From Alphaproteobacteria bacterium (lineage in GTDB: Bacteria > Pseudomonadota > Alphaproteobacteria > Rhodospirillales > Rhodospirillaceae): 64,000 nucleotides of DNA. Under the pieces are notes generated by a model. That model saw nothing but the letters and a program-made list of their open reading frames with translations, had not been told where the DNA came from and did no database searches. Shown here piece after piece: positions 44,459-53,192 of this stretch. Position 1 is the stretch's first letter, and each line of letters begins with the position of its first letter. Position numbers and translations under genes: made by a program. Location of the stretch: positions 1-64,000 of the forward strand of contig QJZR01000013.1 in NCBI GenBank assembly GCA_003246625.1, given 5' to 3'.

Positions 44459-44760
44459 GGTGTCGTCGCTTTTCGACCGGAATGAAAACGGAGATCGGTA
44501 CTCAACGCGCGTTCCTTCCTTGGGCTTTCCGGTCCGGCCATCCGGTGCGGCCCAGCCTTCCGTTCGTCGTTTTTGCGCATGCGCGCGACAACCCCGATGC
44601 CGCGTTCGTTGCGCGGCGTTTCTTTTCGGCGCGGCGTGTTTTCCCCTTGCGCCGCAGCCTCGCGGAGAGGTTCCCCTCTTGGCGAGGACGGTACACTATA
44701 ACGTACGCATGTGCTTTTCAAGGGGAGAAAGGGCCGCGCGAACGGGGCCGGAAGGCAGGA
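44459..44760 (-). other. Gap upstream of the Ccs-ABC operon
   Basis: 302 bp between the histidine kinase stop and the ccsA-like start. It holds a sigma-70-like promoter (44695-44721) and so a leader of ~240 bases. I looked for a cobalamin riboswitch (B12 box) and saw none; some GC hairpins are present. Confidence 0.5.
44695..44721 (-). promoter_or_regulatory. Sigma-70-like promoter for the Ccs-ABC operon
   Basis: Minus strand TTGAAA (44716-44721) and TATAGT (44695-44700) with a 15-base spacer, in a locally AT-rich stretch about 240 bp before the ccsA-like start and just after the kinase gene. Confidence 0.5.
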
Positions 44761-46128
44761 TTACAAGGGCAGGATCAGGCGCACCCGCAGGCCGCCGAGG
44801 GGGGAGTCCGCCAGTTGGATGTCGCCGCCGTGGCCGCGCGCCACGTCGCGGGCGATGGTGAGGCCCAGGCCGACGCCGCCGGTTTCCGGGTTGCGCGAAT
44901 TCTCGACGCGGAAGAAGGCGCGGAAGACGTCGGCGCGGCGATCCTCGGGAATGCCGGGGCCGTCGTCGTCGACCAGGATCTCCACCGCGTCGGCGCGCTC
45001 GCCGACCCGCACCGCGACGTGCTTGGCATAGCGCACCGCGTTGGAGACGAGGTTGGTGACGCAGCGTTCCACCGCCTGCGGCCGCAGCGGCAGGGTGACG
45101 CCGCGTTCGACGTGCAGGTCCACCGGCGCGCCGTTGCGGGCGAAGCGGCCGACCACGGCTTCCACCAGGGCGGCGACGTTGGTCGGGCGCATCGCCTCGC
45201 GCCCCTCGCCACGGGCGAAGGCTAGGTAACCCTCGACCATGCGCTCCATTTCATCGACGTCCTCCTTGAGGTCGTCGACCCCCGTGTCCTTGCCCATCAT
45301 CGCCAGTTGCAGCTTCATTCGGGTCAGCGGCGTGCGCAGGTCGTGCGACACCCCGGCCAGCATCTCGGTGCGCTGGTCGATCTGGCGCTTGATGCGGTCG
45401 CGCATCACCAGGAAGGCCTGCGCCGCCTGACGGACCTCGGTGGCGCCCTCGGGCTTGAACCAGGGGGCGTCGCGCCCCTTGCCGAAGCTGTCGGCGGCGA
45501 TCGCCAGGCGGCGCACCGCGCGCACCTGGTTGCTCATGAAGATGGTGGCGATGCCGAACAGCAGCAGCGAGGCGCCGATCATCCACAGCAGGAACAGATA
45601 GATGGTGAAGCTGGACAGGCGCTTCATCGAGGCTTCGACGGTCAGCACGGTGTCCGCCATCTGCAGGCGGATGCGCACCGAATGGCCTTCGTCGTTGGGG
45701 ATCAGCTGGAAGGGCAGGGTGATGGCGTCCTTGAGGGCCTCGTCCAGGGGGGCAAGCGTGTCCGCCACGTCCTCGCCGGGGTCCTGGGCGCGCAGGATCT
45801 CGCCGTCGGAGAAGCTGACATCCAGCTGCATCTGCCGCCGGGCCTCGGCGGCGATCCAGGCGCGCGACGCCGGGCCGGGGTGGTCGCGCAGATAGGTGGT
45901 CACCATGCTCACGTCGCCCGCCACCGATTGCGCCAGGCGCCGGGTGATGGTGCCCCAATGCCGGTCGTAGAACACCGTCGCGGTGATCATCTGCAACAGG
46001 ATCAGCGGCGTCAGGATGATCAGCAGCGACCGGCCGAGCAGGCTTTTCGGCAACAGCGACTTGACGCGGAAGTGGCGCTCCGCGGGATCGATTTCGGGGG
46101 TCGGCAGGGGCGAGGCGGGGTCCGCCAT
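44761..46128 (-). CDS. EnvZ-like sensor histidine kinase
   Basis: 455 residues. TM1 about 33-54, periplasmic domain of ~120 residues, TM2 about 175-198, HAMP to ~250, phospho-acceptor His262 in AGVSHDLRTPLTR, and a HATPase domain with NLVSNAVRYAKH, VDDDGPGIP and GVGLGLTI. Paired with the OmpR-type regulator 16 bp upstream, so it forms a normal two-component system. The cue is unknown. It lies upstream of the Ccs-ABC operon on the same strand. Confidence 0.93.
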   Translation of the reverse strand: MADPASPLPTPEIDPAERHFRVKSLLPKSLLGRSLLIILTPLILLQMITATVFYDRHWGTITRRLAQSVAGDVSMVTTYLRDHPGPASRAWIAAEARRQMQLDVSFSDGEILRAQDPGEDVADTLAPLDEALKDAITLPFQLIPNDEGHSVRIRLQMADTVLTVEASMKRLSSFTIYLFLLWMIGASLLLFGIATIFMSNQVRAVRRLAIAADSFGKGRDAPWFKPEGATEVRQAAQAFLVMRDRIKRQIDQRTEMLAGVSHDLRTPLTRMKLQLAMMGKDTGVDDLKEDVDEMERMVEGYLAFARGEGREAMRPTNVAALVEAVVGRFARNGAPVDLHVERGVTLPLRPQAVERCVTNLVSNAVRYAKHVAVRVGERADAVEILVDDDGPGIPEDRRADVFRAFFRVENSRNPETGGVGLGLTIARDVARGHGGDIQLADSPLGGLRVRLILPL

Positions 46129-46144
46129 GGTCGGGGATGCTCCT

Positions 46145-46843
46145 TCAGTCGGGCATCAGCATATAGCCCTTGCCGCGCACCGTCTGCAAATAGCGGGGCA
46201 GGCGCAGGTCGGATTCGATCTTTTTGCGCAGGCGGGTCACCTGCACGTCGACGGTGCGCAGGTTGCGCGCCGCGCCGGTGGCGGTGGCCAGGTCCTCGCG
46301 CGAGAGGATCTCGCCCGGGCGGCGGGCGAGTTCGCGCAGCAAGGCCGCCTCCGCCGGGGTCAGGCGCACCGGTTCGCCGCCGCAGACCAGTTCGTCGCGC
46401 CGCATGTCGTAGACGCAGGCCCCCAGGTTGAGGACCTCCAGCCCCGCCGCCGCGCCGCCGTCCGGCCGCCGTGCCCGGCGCAGGATGGCGTTGATCCGGA
46501 GCAGCAGTTCGCGCGGTTCGAAGGGCTTGGTCAGATAGTCGTCGGCGCCGGTCTCCAGGCCGGTGATGCGGTCGTCCGCCTCGCCCATCGCGGTGAGGAT
46601 GAGGATCGGCACGTCCTTGGTCTCGCGCAGGGAACGGGTCAGGCTCATGCCGTCCTCGCCCGGCATCATCACGTCGACGATCAGCAGGTCGAATTCCAGC
46701 GAGAGCAGGGCCTGACGCGCCTCGGCGGCGTCCGCCGCCTGCGACACCATGAAGCCGTTCTCGGTGAGGAACCGCTGCAACAGGCCGCGCAGGCGGGTGT
46801 CGTCGTCGACCACCAGGATATGGGAAGGGGTTTGACCGGTCAT
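46145..46843 (-). CDS. OmpR/PetR-like response regulator
   Basis: 232 residues. Receiver domain with acidic pocket DDD (13-15), phospho-acceptor Asp57 in LIVDVMMPGEDG and Lys in YLTKPFEP; the C-terminal winged helix has the transactivation loop pattern (LRTVDVQVTRLRKKIE...VRGKGYML). It begins one base after the MarR gene stop. A MarR-plus-OmpR pair of this kind is PetP-PetR in Rhodobacter, where it controls cytochrome bc1 genes, so a respiratory role is a reasonable inference. Confidence 0.93.
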   Translation of the reverse strand: MTGQTPSHILVVDDDTRLRGLLQRFLTENGFMVSQAADAAEARQALLSLEFDLLIVDVMMPGEDGMSLTRSLRETKDVPILILTAMGEADDRITGLETGADDYLTKPFEPRELLLRINAILRRARRPDGGAAAGLEVLNLGACVYDMRRDELVCGGEPVRLTPAEAALLRELARRPGEILSREDLATATGAARNLRTVDVQVTRLRKKIESDLRLPRYLQTVRGKGYMLMPD

Positions 46844-46844
46844 C

Positions 46845-47375
46845 TCACGAGGCCCCGCCGCCGGTGCCCCGCCAGCCGGGAAGCGGCGGGGTGGTCTGGG
46901 CGGGGAAATGCGCGCGGTCTTCCTCGCTCATGATGTTCAGCATCACCTTGCGGAAGCCCTCCACCGCCTCGGCCCCCGCCTCGCGGTAGGCGCGGGCAAG
47001 AAGCTTGCGCTGGTTTTCGGTCAGCTTGCGTTCCAGTTCCACCCCCTTGGGCGACAGTTCCAGAAGCCGCTGGCGGCGGTCGCGCAGGCCGGGCCGCTGG
47101 CGGATGTAGTCCTCCTTCAGCAGCTGGCTCAAGACCCGCGATAAACTCTGCTTAGTTATGCGCAAAGTCGATAGCAGGTCGGAGACGCTGATCCCCGGTT
47201 GCCGCCCGACGAAATAGATGGTGCGGTGATGGGCGCGGCCAAGGCCTTGTTCGGAAAGGATTGTGTCCGGTTCCTTGGTGAACTCGCGATAGGCGAAGTA
47301 GAGGAATTCGATCCCCTGACGGAGTTCCTCGTCCCGCAGGAAGAGCGGGTTGATGCGCGCGGTTACGTCAGCCAT
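46845..47375 (-). CDS. MarR-family regulator (PetP-like)
   Basis: 176 residues. Winged-helix pattern: GRAHHRTIYFVGRQPGISVSDLLSTLRITKQSLSRVLSQL, then the wing DRRQRLLELSPKG. It is translated just ahead of the OmpR-type regulator and is divergent from ilvE. The MarR-OmpR-kinase trio beside ilvE is conserved in alphaproteobacteria. The gap to ilvE (47376-47452) should hold both promoters and any operator, but I see no clear palindrome. Confidence 0.9.
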   Translation of the reverse strand: MADVTARINPLFLRDEELRQGIEFLYFAYREFTKEPDTILSEQGLGRAHHRTIYFVGRQPGISVSDLLSTLRITKQSLSRVLSQLLKEDYIRQRPGLRDRRQRLLELSPKGVELERKLTENQRKLLARAYREAGAEAVEGFRKVMLNIMSEEDRAHFPAQTTPPLPGWRGTGGGAS

Positions 47376-47452
47376 GTTGACATATCCCGTGTTGGATGTT
47401 ACTCAAACCATCACCGATTCGGAAACAATTGCAAACCCAAAGAGACTCTGCC

Positions 47453-48337
47453 ATGTCACTTCTTCCTTTCGACGCCCGTGACGGCTTCATCTGGTACGAC
47501 GGCGAACTGGTTCCCTGGAAAGACGCCAAGGTCCACGTCCTCACCCACGGCTTCCATTATGCATCCCTGGTGTTCGAGGGCGAACGCCTTTACGACGGCG
47601 TGATTTTCAAAGGCCAGGAACATACGGAGCGCCTGTTCAATTCGGCGAAGCTGATGGACTTCACCATCCCTTATTCCGTCGACGAAATCAACGCGGCGAA
47701 AGCGGCGGCGATCGCGGCCAACAAACTGACCAACGGCTACGTGCGGCCCTTCGCCTGGCGCGGCAGCGAGCAGATGGGGGTTTCGGCCAAGCAGAACAAA
47801 ATTCACGTCTCCGTCGCCGTCTGGGAATGGCCGACCTATTTCACCGCCGAGGCGCGCATGGCGGGCCTGAAGGTGGTCACCGGCAAGTGGCGGCGCCCCG
47901 ACCCGCAGACCATCCCCTGCCACGCCAAGGCGGCGGGCCTGTACATGATCTGCACCCTCAACAAGCATGCCGCCGAGAACGCGGGCTATAACGAGTGCCT
48001 GATGCTCGACTGGCGCGGCCGCATCGCCGAGACCACCGGCGCCAACATCCTGTTCGTGCGTGGCGACGAAATCCACGCGCCGACGCCGGATTGCTTCCTC
48101 AACGGCATCACCCGCCAGTCGGTGCTGGCCCTGGCCAAGCGCCGTGGCTTCAAGGTGATCGAACGCGCCATCCTTCCCGAGGAACTGCCGCGCTTCAACG
48201 AATCCTTCGTCACCGGTACCGCCGCCGAGGTCACCCCGGTGGGCTCGATCGACGACGTGATCTTCCCCGACCGCGAGGTCACCAAGGTCCTGATGCAGGA
48301 CTACGACGACCTGGTGCACGGCCGCCTGACCCTGTAA
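47453..48337 (+). CDS. ilvE: Branched-chain amino acid aminotransferase
   Basis: 294 residues from ATG 47453. Class IV PLP fold: FIWYDGELVPWKDAKVHVLTHGFHY at the start, RPFAWRGSEQMG, PLP lysine in CHAKAAGLY, and ETTGANILFV near the end. It interconverts Leu/Ile/Val and their 2-oxo acids with glutamate. It ends in an intrinsic terminator that abuts repeat copy E. Confidence 0.94.
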   Translation: MSLLPFDARDGFIWYDGELVPWKDAKVHVLTHGFHYASLVFEGERLYDGVIFKGQEHTERLFNSAKLMDFTIPYSVDEINAAKAAAIAANKLTNGYVRPFAWRGSEQMGVSAKQNKIHVSVAVWEWPTYFTAEARMAGLKVVTGKWRRPDPQTIPCHAKAAGLYMICTLNKHAAENAGYNECLMLDWRGRIAETTGANILFVRGDEIHAPTPDCFLNGITRQSVLALAKRRGFKVIERAILPEELPRFNESFVTGTAAEVTPVGSIDDVIFPDREVTKVLMQDYDDLVHGRLTL

Positions 48338-48360
48338 GGGGCGGCTTGGAAAGACAAGGA

Positions 48361-48391
48361 AAAGGCGCGGGCTTCGGCTCGCGCCTTTTTT
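48361..48391 (+). terminator. Terminator of ilvE
   Basis: AAAGGCGCG-g-GC / GC-t-CGCGCCTTT stem with a TTCG tetraloop and TTTTTT, 23 bp after the ilvE stop and only 4 bp before repeat copy E. Confidence 0.92.
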
Positions 48392-48395
48392 CGTG

Positions 48396-48579
48396 GGAAA
48401 AACCTTGCGAGGGGTCGCGGACCCCTCGCGCACCCCATTCCTTTTTTCGCCGCGTCAGCGGCTTTCATCCATCACGCGGCGTGACGGTTTGATCGCGCTG
48501 CGCGCAAAAATAAAAAGTCATGGGGTCAAGGGGGCCGCGCCCCCTTGCGGGTCCGGGCGGCGCCCGGCCTGGTTTTGTC
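48396..48579 (-). repeat. Composite inverted-repeat element, copy E (inverted)
   Basis: About 184 bp, in the opposite orientation to copies A-D. Read on the minus strand: AACCAGGCCGGGCGCCGC..., hairpin AAGGGGGCG-CGG-CCCCCTT, core GCGCGCAGCGCGATCAAACC, small hairpin CACGCCGCGTG, GCCGCTGACGCGGCGAAAA, then hairpin GCGAGGGGTC-CGCG-ACCCCTCGC. It fills the space between the ilvE terminator and the pgsA stop codon, touching the latter. Confidence 0.88.
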
Positions 48580-49149
48580 CTAGAACCGGCCCTTGTCGGC
48601 TTCGCGCATGAAGCGGATGCCGGCGGTGAGGTAGCCATAGCCGGTCATCAGGGTGAGGGCGGCGGCGACCCAAAGCAGGATTTCGCCGATCAGGGTGATG
48701 GCGTGGCCGGGCAGGCCGGGGTCGCCGACGATAAGGACGGGCAGGGCGACCAGCTGGGTGGCGGTTTTCCATTTGGCCAGCGGCGTCACCGGCATGCCGA
48801 CCCGCAGTTCGGCCAGGTATTCGCGCAGGCCGGAGACCAGGATCTCGCGGCAGAGGATGACCGCCGCGGGGATCAGGCTGAGTTCGCCGACGCGGTTGAA
48901 TGCGGCGAGGAAGAGCAGCAGCGACGAGACCAGAAGCTTGTCGGCGATGGGGTCGAGGAAACGGCCGACCGCCGAGACCTGGTTGAAGCGGCGCGCCAGG
49001 TAGCCGTCGAAGAAATCGGTGATCGCGGCAGCCGCGAACAGGGCACAGGCCGTCCAGCGGGTGGCCGTGGTGTCCCAATAGAAGGTGGCGAGCATCAGCG
49101 GGATGGCCGCGATGCGCCCGAGGGTGAGAAGGTTCGGCAGCGTGGTCAT
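48580..49149 (-). CDS. pgsA: CDP-diacylglycerol-glycerol-3-phosphate 3-phosphatidyltransferase
   Basis: 189 residues with four or five membrane segments. The CDP-alcohol phosphotransferase motif D-G-x2-A-R-x8-G-x3-D-x3-D is complete (DGYLARRFNQVSAVGRFLDP...ADK). It makes phosphatidylglycerol phosphate, the precursor of PG and cardiolipin. It lies 90 bp after uvrC on the same strand, as often found. Confidence 0.94.
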   Translation of the reverse strand: MTTLPNLLTLGRIAAIPLMLATFYWDTTATRWTACALFAAAAITDFFDGYLARRFNQVSAVGRFLDPIADKLLVSSLLLFLAAFNRVGELSLIPAAVILCREILVSGLREYLAELRVGMPVTPLAKWKTATQLVALPVLIVGDPGLPGHAITLIGEILLWVAAALTLMTGYGYLTAGIRFMREADKGRF

Positions 49150-49239
49150 GGCGATCGGCGCGGTTGTCGGTCGATACGCGGAATTGCGGCGCGGAGTTTA
49201 GGACGTGTGGCGGCGGAAGCCTAGAAGAATCTGTTCGCC

Positions 49240-51099
49240 TCAGCCCTTGGCGTGGAAGTGGTCGTAGATGCGTTGCGCCAGGGCGCGGCTGATGCCCTCG
49301 GCCGCGGCCAGGTCCTCCACCCCCGCGCCGGCCACCCCCTTGGCCGAGCCGAAATGGTGCAAAAGGGCCTTTTTGCGCGCCGCGCCGATGCCCGGCACCT
49401 CGTCGAGGGGAGAGCGCACCAGGGCGCGCGAGCGCTTGTCGCGGTGGGTGCCGATGGCGAAGCGGTGGGCCTCGTCGCGCAGGCGTTGCAGGTAATAGAG
49501 CACCTGGTGTTCGGGCGGCAGGCGGAAGGGCTCGCGCCCGGCAAGGTGAAAGACCTCGCGCCCCGCGTCGCGGTCCGGGCCCTTGGCGATGCCGACCAGG
49601 GGCACGCCGGTGGCGCCGATTTCGTCGAGGATATGGGTCGCGGCGGCCAGTTGGCCGGGGCCGCCGTCGATCAGCACCAGATCGGGCCAGGCGCGGCGTT
49701 CCGGGTCGTCGGCCAGCGCCCGGGTGAAGCGGCGGCGGAAGACCTCGCGCATCATGCCGAAGTCGTCGCCCGGCGCCGCCTCGCGGATCGTCCAGGTGCG
49801 ATAGGCGGTCTTGTCGAAGCCTTCCGCCCCGGCGACGATCATCGCCCCCACCGCGTGGCTGCCCCGGATGTGGGAATTGTCGTAGACCTCGATGCGGGCG
49901 GGCGGCGCGGCCAGGCCGAAGGTCTCGGCCACCCCCGCCAGCAGGCGGTCCTGGGTGGCGGTTTCCGCCTGCTTGCGGCTGAGCGCGTCGCGGGCGTTGT
50001 CCTCCGCCTGACGCAGCAGGGCGCGTTTCGCCCCCCGCCGCGGCTGGACGACGCGCACCGCGCGCTTGGCGGACAGCGACAGCGCCTCGGCGATCACCCC
50101 GGCCTCGGCGGGAAGCGGCGAGACCAGGATCAGCCCGGGGGCGGGGTGGGTGGCGTAGAACTGCCCGAGGAAGGCGGCCAGCACTTCCTCGGCGGTGGCG
50201 TCGCCCGCCTGCGCGGGAAAGAAGGCGCGGTTGCCGGTGTGCCGTCCGGCGCGGAAGAACACCACCTGGATCGCGGTCATTCCCCCCGCGCGGTGGGCGG
50301 CGACGATGTCGAGGTCGCGGTCCTGCCCCAGGTCGATGTCCTGATGCGCCTGCACCTGGGTCAGGGCGCGGATGCGGTCGCGCCAAGCCGCCGCGTCCTC
50401 GTAGTCCTGGCGGTCGGCGGCCTCGGTCATCGCGCGGGCGAACTCCCTTTGCAGGTCGGCGCTTTCCCCCTTGAGAAAGGCGCGCGCCTGTTCCACCCGG
50501 CGGGCGTATTCGCCGTGCGAGATGCGGCCGACGCAAGGCGCGCAGCAGCGCTTGATCTGGTGCAGCAGGCAGGGGCGGGAGCGGTTGGCGAACACGGTGT
50601 CCGAGCAGGTGCGCAGCAGGAAGACCTTTTGCAGGATGACCAGGGCCTGGTTGACCGCGAGAACCGAGGCATAGGGGCCGAAATAGTCGGCGCCGTCGCT
50701 GCGCGCGCCCCGGTGCTTGGTGATGCGCGGCCAGTCGCCGCCGCGCGCGACGCGGATGTAGGGGAACGACTTGTCGTCGCGCAGAAGGATGTTGTAGCGG
50801 GGGGAAAGCTTCTTGATCAGGTTGCTTTCCAGCAGCAGCGCCTCGGCCTCGGTGTGGGTGGTGACGATCTCCATCGTCGCGGTGAAGGCGACCATCCGTT
50901 GCAGGCGCAGGGGAAGCTGTTCGGCGCGGGTATAGGCGACCACCCGTTTCTTCAGGTTTTTCGCCTTGCCGACGTAAAGCACGTCGCCCTTCGCATCCAG
51001 CATGCGGTAGACCCCGGGGCTGCCCGGCAGGGTCTTGAGCACGGCGAGAATGGTTTCGGTTCCTCGCGCCAGCGAGGGCATCGCGGTTTCGGAGGTCAT
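49240..51099 (-). CDS. uvrC: Excinuclease ABC subunit C
   Basis: 619 residues from ATG 51099, a normal UvrC length; the frame stays open to 51333 but that part is not UvrC-like. The GIY-YIG nuclease domain (GSPGVYRMLDAKGDVLYVGKAKNLKKR) opens the protein, the UVR motif lies mid-protein, then the RNase H-like nuclease (EVYDNSHIRGSHAVGAMIV, LIDGGPGQL) and a C-terminal HhH pair (LDEVPGIGAARKKALLHHFG). It makes both incisions in nucleotide excision repair. Confidence 0.95.
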   Translation of the reverse strand: MTSETAMPSLARGTETILAVLKTLPGSPGVYRMLDAKGDVLYVGKAKNLKKRVVAYTRAEQLPLRLQRMVAFTATMEIVTTHTEAEALLLESNLIKKLSPRYNILLRDDKSFPYIRVARGGDWPRITKHRGARSDGADYFGPYASVLAVNQALVILQKVFLLRTCSDTVFANRSRPCLLHQIKRCCAPCVGRISHGEYARRVEQARAFLKGESADLQREFARAMTEAADRQDYEDAAAWRDRIRALTQVQAHQDIDLGQDRDLDIVAAHRAGGMTAIQVVFFRAGRHTGNRAFFPAQAGDATAEEVLAAFLGQFYATHPAPGLILVSPLPAEAGVIAEALSLSAKRAVRVVQPRRGAKRALLRQAEDNARDALSRKQAETATQDRLLAGVAETFGLAAPPARIEVYDNSHIRGSHAVGAMIVAGAEGFDKTAYRTWTIREAAPGDDFGMMREVFRRRFTRALADDPERRAWPDLVLIDGGPGQLAAATHILDEIGATGVPLVGIAKGPDRDAGREVFHLAGREPFRLPPEHQVLYYLQRLRDEAHRFAIGTHRDKRSRALVRSPLDEVPGIGAARKKALLHHFGSAKGVAGAGVEDLAAAEGISRALAQRIYDHFHAKG

Positions 51100-51570
51100 C
51101 GCCGCAGATTCCGATGAAGCTGCCTTTCGTGCAAGCGGATTGCGAGTCTCGAATCCGTGACGGAGCGGTGACGGAAGCGTGACTCGTGATTTTTCCATGG
51201 CTTTTCGCAGAATGTGACGGATTGAAACCTTGTCCACGAAATCTGTGGATAACTCTGTTGATAGCTTGTGGGGGATGGTTTCTCTCCCCAGGCTTTCCGG
51301 GGGTCCGGACGTCATTGCCCAAAACATGGGCATAAAGGCTAAGTTATTGATTTATATGTATATAAGACTTGTCAACCGGAAAAAACCGGAAAACCGGGGC
51401 GATTCCGTGGCGGGACTCGGCAAGGCTGTGTCGGCCGTCACAGGTTGTGTAAAACTCAGCGCCGCGTCTTCACGTTTTCGCACGGAAAACGTAACGGGCT
51501 GCACGAAAGGTTGAAAAACGTCATCCGTTCGTCATTGAGGCGACATGCGCGCGTCATCCGAACGGGCGGG
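51100..51570. other. 471-bp gap upstream of uvrC with DnaA boxes and AT-rich tract
   Basis: No gene fits here. It contains a perfect DnaA box on the minus strand (TGTGGATAA at 51244-51252), a relaxed one (TGTGTAAAA at 51446-51454), two weaker look-alikes near 51230 and 51258, and an AT-rich tract at 51341-51371 unlike anything else nearby. A minus-strand TTGACA at 51370-51375 may begin the uvrC promoter. The features fit either a replication-related site or a DnaA/SOS-type promoter region. Confidence 0.5.
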
Positions 51571-51993
51571 TCAGTTTTCCTCGAAGGGGCTGTCGCGCTC
51601 GATTTCGACGCCGACTGACAGGGCGTCGGCGAAGACATCGAGCTTTTCCACCCGCACCCGGCAGGAGCGCACGCGGGGGTCCTGCAGGCAGATGTCGGCC
51701 AGGCGTTCGGCCAGGGTCTCGACCAGGTTGACGTGGCCGTCCTCGGCGATGCCGCGCGCCTTGGTGACGATCTGTTCGTAGCAGACCACCTTGTCGTAGT
51801 CGTCGCCGATCGGGCGGACATCCTCGCGCACCGCGAGGTCGAGGTTGATGCGCACCCGCTGCGGCGTCTGCTTTTCGCGTTCGTAGATGCCGATGCGGCA
51901 GGCGAGCACCAGGTCGCGCACGAAGACGTGACGCAGGGCCTTCTTGGCATCGGCGATGCGTAGCGGCTGGACGACGTTGGCGGAACGGGTCAC
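51571..51993 (-). CDS. folB: Dihydroneopterin aldolase
   Basis: 140 residues from GTG 51993, with AGGAG ten bases upstream; no ATG start exists at a sensible place. The FolB fold is clear: VFVRDLVLACRIGIYEREKQTPQRV, KVVCYEQIV and NLVETLAERLADICL with the catalytic Glu. It splits dihydroneopterin in folate synthesis. It follows an SDR of the pteridine-reductase type, which supports a folate or pterin locus. Confidence 0.9.
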   Translation of the reverse strand: MTRSANVVQPLRIADAKKALRHVFVRDLVLACRIGIYEREKQTPQRVRINLDLAVREDVRPIGDDYDKVVCYEQIVTKARGIAEDGHVNLVETLAERLADICLQDPRVRSCRVRVEKLDVFADALSVGVEIERDSPFEEN

Positions 51994-52040
51994 GGGTTCG
52001 GAACTCCTGGCGCCGGAGCGCGGACGAAGGCGCGGCGCGC

Positions 52041-52823
52041 CTATTCCTGGGGGGCGGGCGTGGCGGCGGGCTCTTGCGCCCAGCCGAGGTGCTGGCCCCC
52101 GTCGAGGGCTATCATTTGCCCGGTCATCGACGGCGCCGCAAGAATAAAGCGCAAGGCGAGGACGATTTCCTCGGGCGTGGTGCCGTGGCGCAACGGCACC
52201 GCGGCGCATTGGCGGGCGAATTCCTCTGCCGTCTGGCGGACCGAGGGCAGGGCGGGGCCGGGGCCGATGCCGTTGACCCGGATGCGCGGCGCCAGGGCCA
52301 GGGCCAGGGTGCGGGTCAGTGTCCACAGCGCCGATTTCGACACCGTGTAGCTGACGAAATGCGGCGTCAGGTTCCACACCCGTTGGTCCAGCATGTTGAC
52401 GACGACGCCCTTGGCCTCGGCGGGGAGGGCGCGGGCGAACGCCTGGGCGAGGACGAAGGGGGCGCGCAGGTTGGGTTCGAGGTGGGCGTCCCAGCTTTGC
52501 CGCGTCGCGTCGTCCGCCTCGTCGCGCTCGAACACCGAGGCGTTGTTGATCAGGCAGCCGATCGGGCCGAGGGCGGCGGTGGCGCGGGGGATCAGGGTTG
52601 CCACCTCGGCCTCGGCGGCCAGGTCGGCGGGCAGCACCACCGCCCGTCCGCCCCGCTCCAGGATGGCGGTGGCGGTTTCCGCCGCCTCGGCCTCGGAGGC
52701 GCGGCAATGGATGGCCACCGCCCAGCCGTCGGCGGCCAGGGCCTCGGCCATGGCGCGGCCCAGGCGGCGGGCGCCGCCGGTAATCAGCGCGGCACGTGGA
52801 ATCGCGGGATCGGCGGCGGACAT
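52041..52823 (-). CDS. Short-chain dehydrogenase, pteridine reductase-like (FolM-like)
   Basis: 260 residues. TGGARRLGRAMAE near 16, NNASVFERDEADD, the characteristic MLDQRVWNLTPHFVSYTVSKSAL with Y-x3-K, and IGPGPALPS are typical of the PTR1/FolM SDR group that reduces dihydromonapterin or dihydrofolate. Location directly before folB supports a pterin substrate. 47 bp separate the two genes. Confidence 0.85.
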   Translation of the reverse strand: MSAADPAIPRAALITGGARRLGRAMAEALAADGWAVAIHCRASEAEAAETATAILERGGRAVVLPADLAAEAEVATLIPRATAALGPIGCLINNASVFERDEADDATRQSWDAHLEPNLRAPFVLAQAFARALPAEAKGVVVNMLDQRVWNLTPHFVSYTVSKSALWTLTRTLALALAPRIRVNGIGPGPALPSVRQTAEEFARQCAAVPLRHGTTPEEIVLALRFILAAPSMTGQMIALDGGQHLGWAQEPAATPAPQE

Positions 52824-53192
52824 GCGCGGGCTCCTTTCGACGAGTCTCGCCGAATCTCGGATGCCCGGGCGGCGGTGTCAACCGTGACGCGGAAATGCCG
52901 CCATTCCACCCCTTTGCCACGGCCGCCCCACCCGGGGGCGCGCGGTTTCCCGGATTTGCGATGAAAGCGATGAAGGATCAATGGCTAACGCCGAAGCGTC
53001 GGGGCGGCGCCAGGGGGTGTGACGCGCCCGGGTCTCGACCTTGTATCGAGACAATTCGGGTAGGAATGTGACCTTGATGTGACACTCCCCCCCGAAAAAT
53101 TGAGGAATCGTCCTCTCGCGCGCGGGCGCGGGATTGCATATCTGTCATACGTGGTGCAAACAAGGGCCGTTCCATTTGCCGAGGAAGGTGCC
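52824..53192. promoter_or_regulatory. Divergent gap between the FolM-like gene and oadA
   Basis: 369 bp without a gene. Toward oadA there is a pair of TGTGAC direct repeats 11 bp apart (53067-53072 and 53078-53083), which would face the same side of the helix, and farther on TTGCA/TGCAA arms around 53133-53159. No firm promoter can be assigned. Confidence 0.4.

Noticed and set aside
44459-44760. Possible cobalamin riboswitch upstream of the corrinoid/heme-type operon
   Set aside because: No B12 box or matching stem arrangement could be recognised on either strand.
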